Under the pieces are notes generated by a model. The model worked only from the letters and a program-made list of their open reading frames with translations. It ran no database searches and was not told the DNA's origin. Shown in pieces: positions 63,219 to 64,000 of a stretch of 64,000 bases of DNA; positions within the stretch are counted from its first letter, which is position 1, and each line of letters begins with the position of its first letter. The DNA is from Virgibacillus salexigens (GTDB lineage Bacteria > Bacillota > Bacilli > Bacillales > Amphibacillaceae), in the NCBI RefSeq assembly GCF_014905415.1, contig NZ_BNEO01000001.1, forward strand, positions 1 through 64,000, written 5' to 3'. A program made the position numbers and the translations under genes.

Positions 63219-63960
63219 ATATGTTCAAGGTGCCTCCATCTACTACTAAGGTCTCGCCAGTAATAAATGAAGATTCATCCGATGCCAAAAAAAGAACAAC
63301 GTTTGCAATTTCCTCGGGTTTCCCAATTCTCTTTAAAGCATTCGATGTTGATAAGATCGGCCATTTTTCCGACTGTTTCCAATCCTTAATCATTCCCGTA
63401 TCAATAATTCCTGGAGCAATTGCATTCACTCGAATATTTTTTCTGCCAAACTCCGTTGCTGCCGTTTTCGTAAGCGCAATAACGCTACTTTTTGAAGCTG
63501 AGTAAGCAGCAACTAATTTCTGTCCCTTTATCCCTGCAATACTTGCTGTATTGATGATAGAACCCCCAGATTCCATATGAGGAATACCATACTTCATTGC
63601 TAGAAAAACACCATTCTGGTTAATGTTTAACACTTGTTGCCACTCATCTATTGTTATATCTGGAATTTTCTTCTCTACACTATTTACGCCTGCATTATTA
63701 AATAAAACGTGAATACTTCCATATTTATCGATCGTAGCTTGAAATAAGCTTTTCATTTCCTTCGGATCTGTAATATCTGTTTGTATATAAGTTGCTTCGA
63801 CACCAGCATCAATGAGTTCATCGATAAACATTACTTCCGACCTGCTTACTCGATCAGCTAAAATAAGATGTGCTCCTTCTTTTGCAAAGCATTTTGCGGT
63901 TGCTTCTCCAATCCCACCAGCACCACCCGTTATAACAGCAACTTTATTTACTAATCGCAT
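63217..63960 (-). CDS. Short-chain dehydrogenase/reductase
   Basis: The 247-residue enzyme is a classical SDR: TGGAGGIG at residues 12-19, NNAGVNS (near 90), active-site Ser in INTASIAG (about 140), YSASK (about 155-159) and PGIIDTGM. It ends GETLVVDGG, typical of the FabG/glucose-dehydrogenase-like group, so it is likely to reduce a keto substrate or oxidise an alcohol with NAD(P). AAGGAGAG precedes the ATG. Confidence 0.92.
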   Translation of the reverse strand: MRLVNKVAVITGGAGGIGEATAKCFAKEGAHLILADRVSRSEVMFIDELIDAGVEATYIQTDITDPKEMKSLFQATIDKYGSIHVLFNNAGVNSVEKKIPDITIDEWQQVLNINQNGVFLAMKYGIPHMESGGSIINTASIAGIKGQKLVAAYSASKSSVIALTKTAATEFGRKNIRVNAIAPGIIDTGMIKDWKQSEKWPILSTSNALKRIGKPEEIANVVLFLASDESSFITGETLVVDGGTLNI

Positions 63961-64000
63961 TTCTTCTCTCCTTGTCCATCGTATACTTATTTATGGAGTG

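Noticed and set aside
1-64000. CRISPR arrays, insertion sequences, prophage or tRNA genes
   Set aside because: I saw no regularly spaced repeats, transposase or integrase motifs, or tRNA-like sequences. A tRNA scan would be needed to exclude the latter fully.

Overview
The window is AT-rich chromosomal DNA from a low-GC, Gram-positive, endospore-forming bacterium of the Bacillaceae. Shine-Dalgarno sequences are strong AAGGAGG types. T-box, S-box and FMN riboswitches occur, as do lipoproteins with Bacillus-type lipoboxes, menaquinone biosynthesis and homologues of B. subtilis sporulation genes (kapB, yutH, lytH, a YhcN/YlaJ lipoprotein). From memory, the gene order matches three separate B. 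subtilis blocks: leuS-ytqB-ytpB-ytoA-asnB-metK-pckA-ytl-ytkD, the men cluster with yteA, and the yug/yui/yum/yut region ending in lytH. An Oceanobacillus-like organism is a reasonable inference but is not proven here.

Layout. 1-400: the promoter end of an rRNA operon that runs leftwards out of the window (two tandem promoters and boxA). 401-16752: rhodanese, a secreted protein, leuS with its T-box, mnmM, ytpB, ytoA, asnB, metK with its SAM riboswitch, pckA, a three-gene ABC importer, ytkD and two small unknowns. 16846-21934: a siderophore uptake locus (ATPase, binding lipoprotein, two permeases) with a flavin reductase resembling the iron-siderophore reductase IruO; two Fur-box-like sites control it. 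21945-30189: menaquinone synthesis, menF-menD-menH-menB and menE on the minus strand, and menA, a hotdog thioesterase and a YteA-like protein on the plus strand from a divergent promoter. menC is absent. 30410-31362: ribU under an FMN riboswitch. 31445-35967: a large secreted subtilisin (bacillopeptidase F type).

36320-44831: M42 peptidase, thioredoxin-like protein, potassium channel, yugN, yugI, yuzA, pgi, patB, a SodC lipoprotein and kapB. 44853-52568: SDR, HPr, deoD, BirA-controlled bioY, yuiD, yuiC, yuiB, an NDH-2 enzyme and ferredoxin-NADP reductase. 52629-63960: IscA-type protein, dapF, yuzD, nfu, 2-hydroxyacid dehydrogenase, yutH, yutG, yutF, yutE, a DUF3055 protein, an amidase, yutD, a YhcN/YlaJ lipoprotein, lytH and a final SDR.

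Most of the window is conserved housekeeping DNA with compact operons separated by clear intrinsic terminators. I found no prophage, insertion sequence, CRISPR array, tRNA or integron. The observations most worth a second look are regulatory or involve altered active sites: (1) a helically phased array of Spo0A-box-like repeats over the predicted promoter of the secreted protease, with a 22-bp -35/-10 spacing; (2) a terminator/antiterminator arrangement in the NDH-2 leader; (3) a nested, GC-rich folded segment between deoD and bioY; (4) a SodC protein missing one copper-ligand histidine; (5) a YteA-family protein that has lost its zinc-finger cysteines; (6) kapB without kinB. I ran no computation beyond reading the sequence by eye, so family names rest on recalled motifs and gene order.
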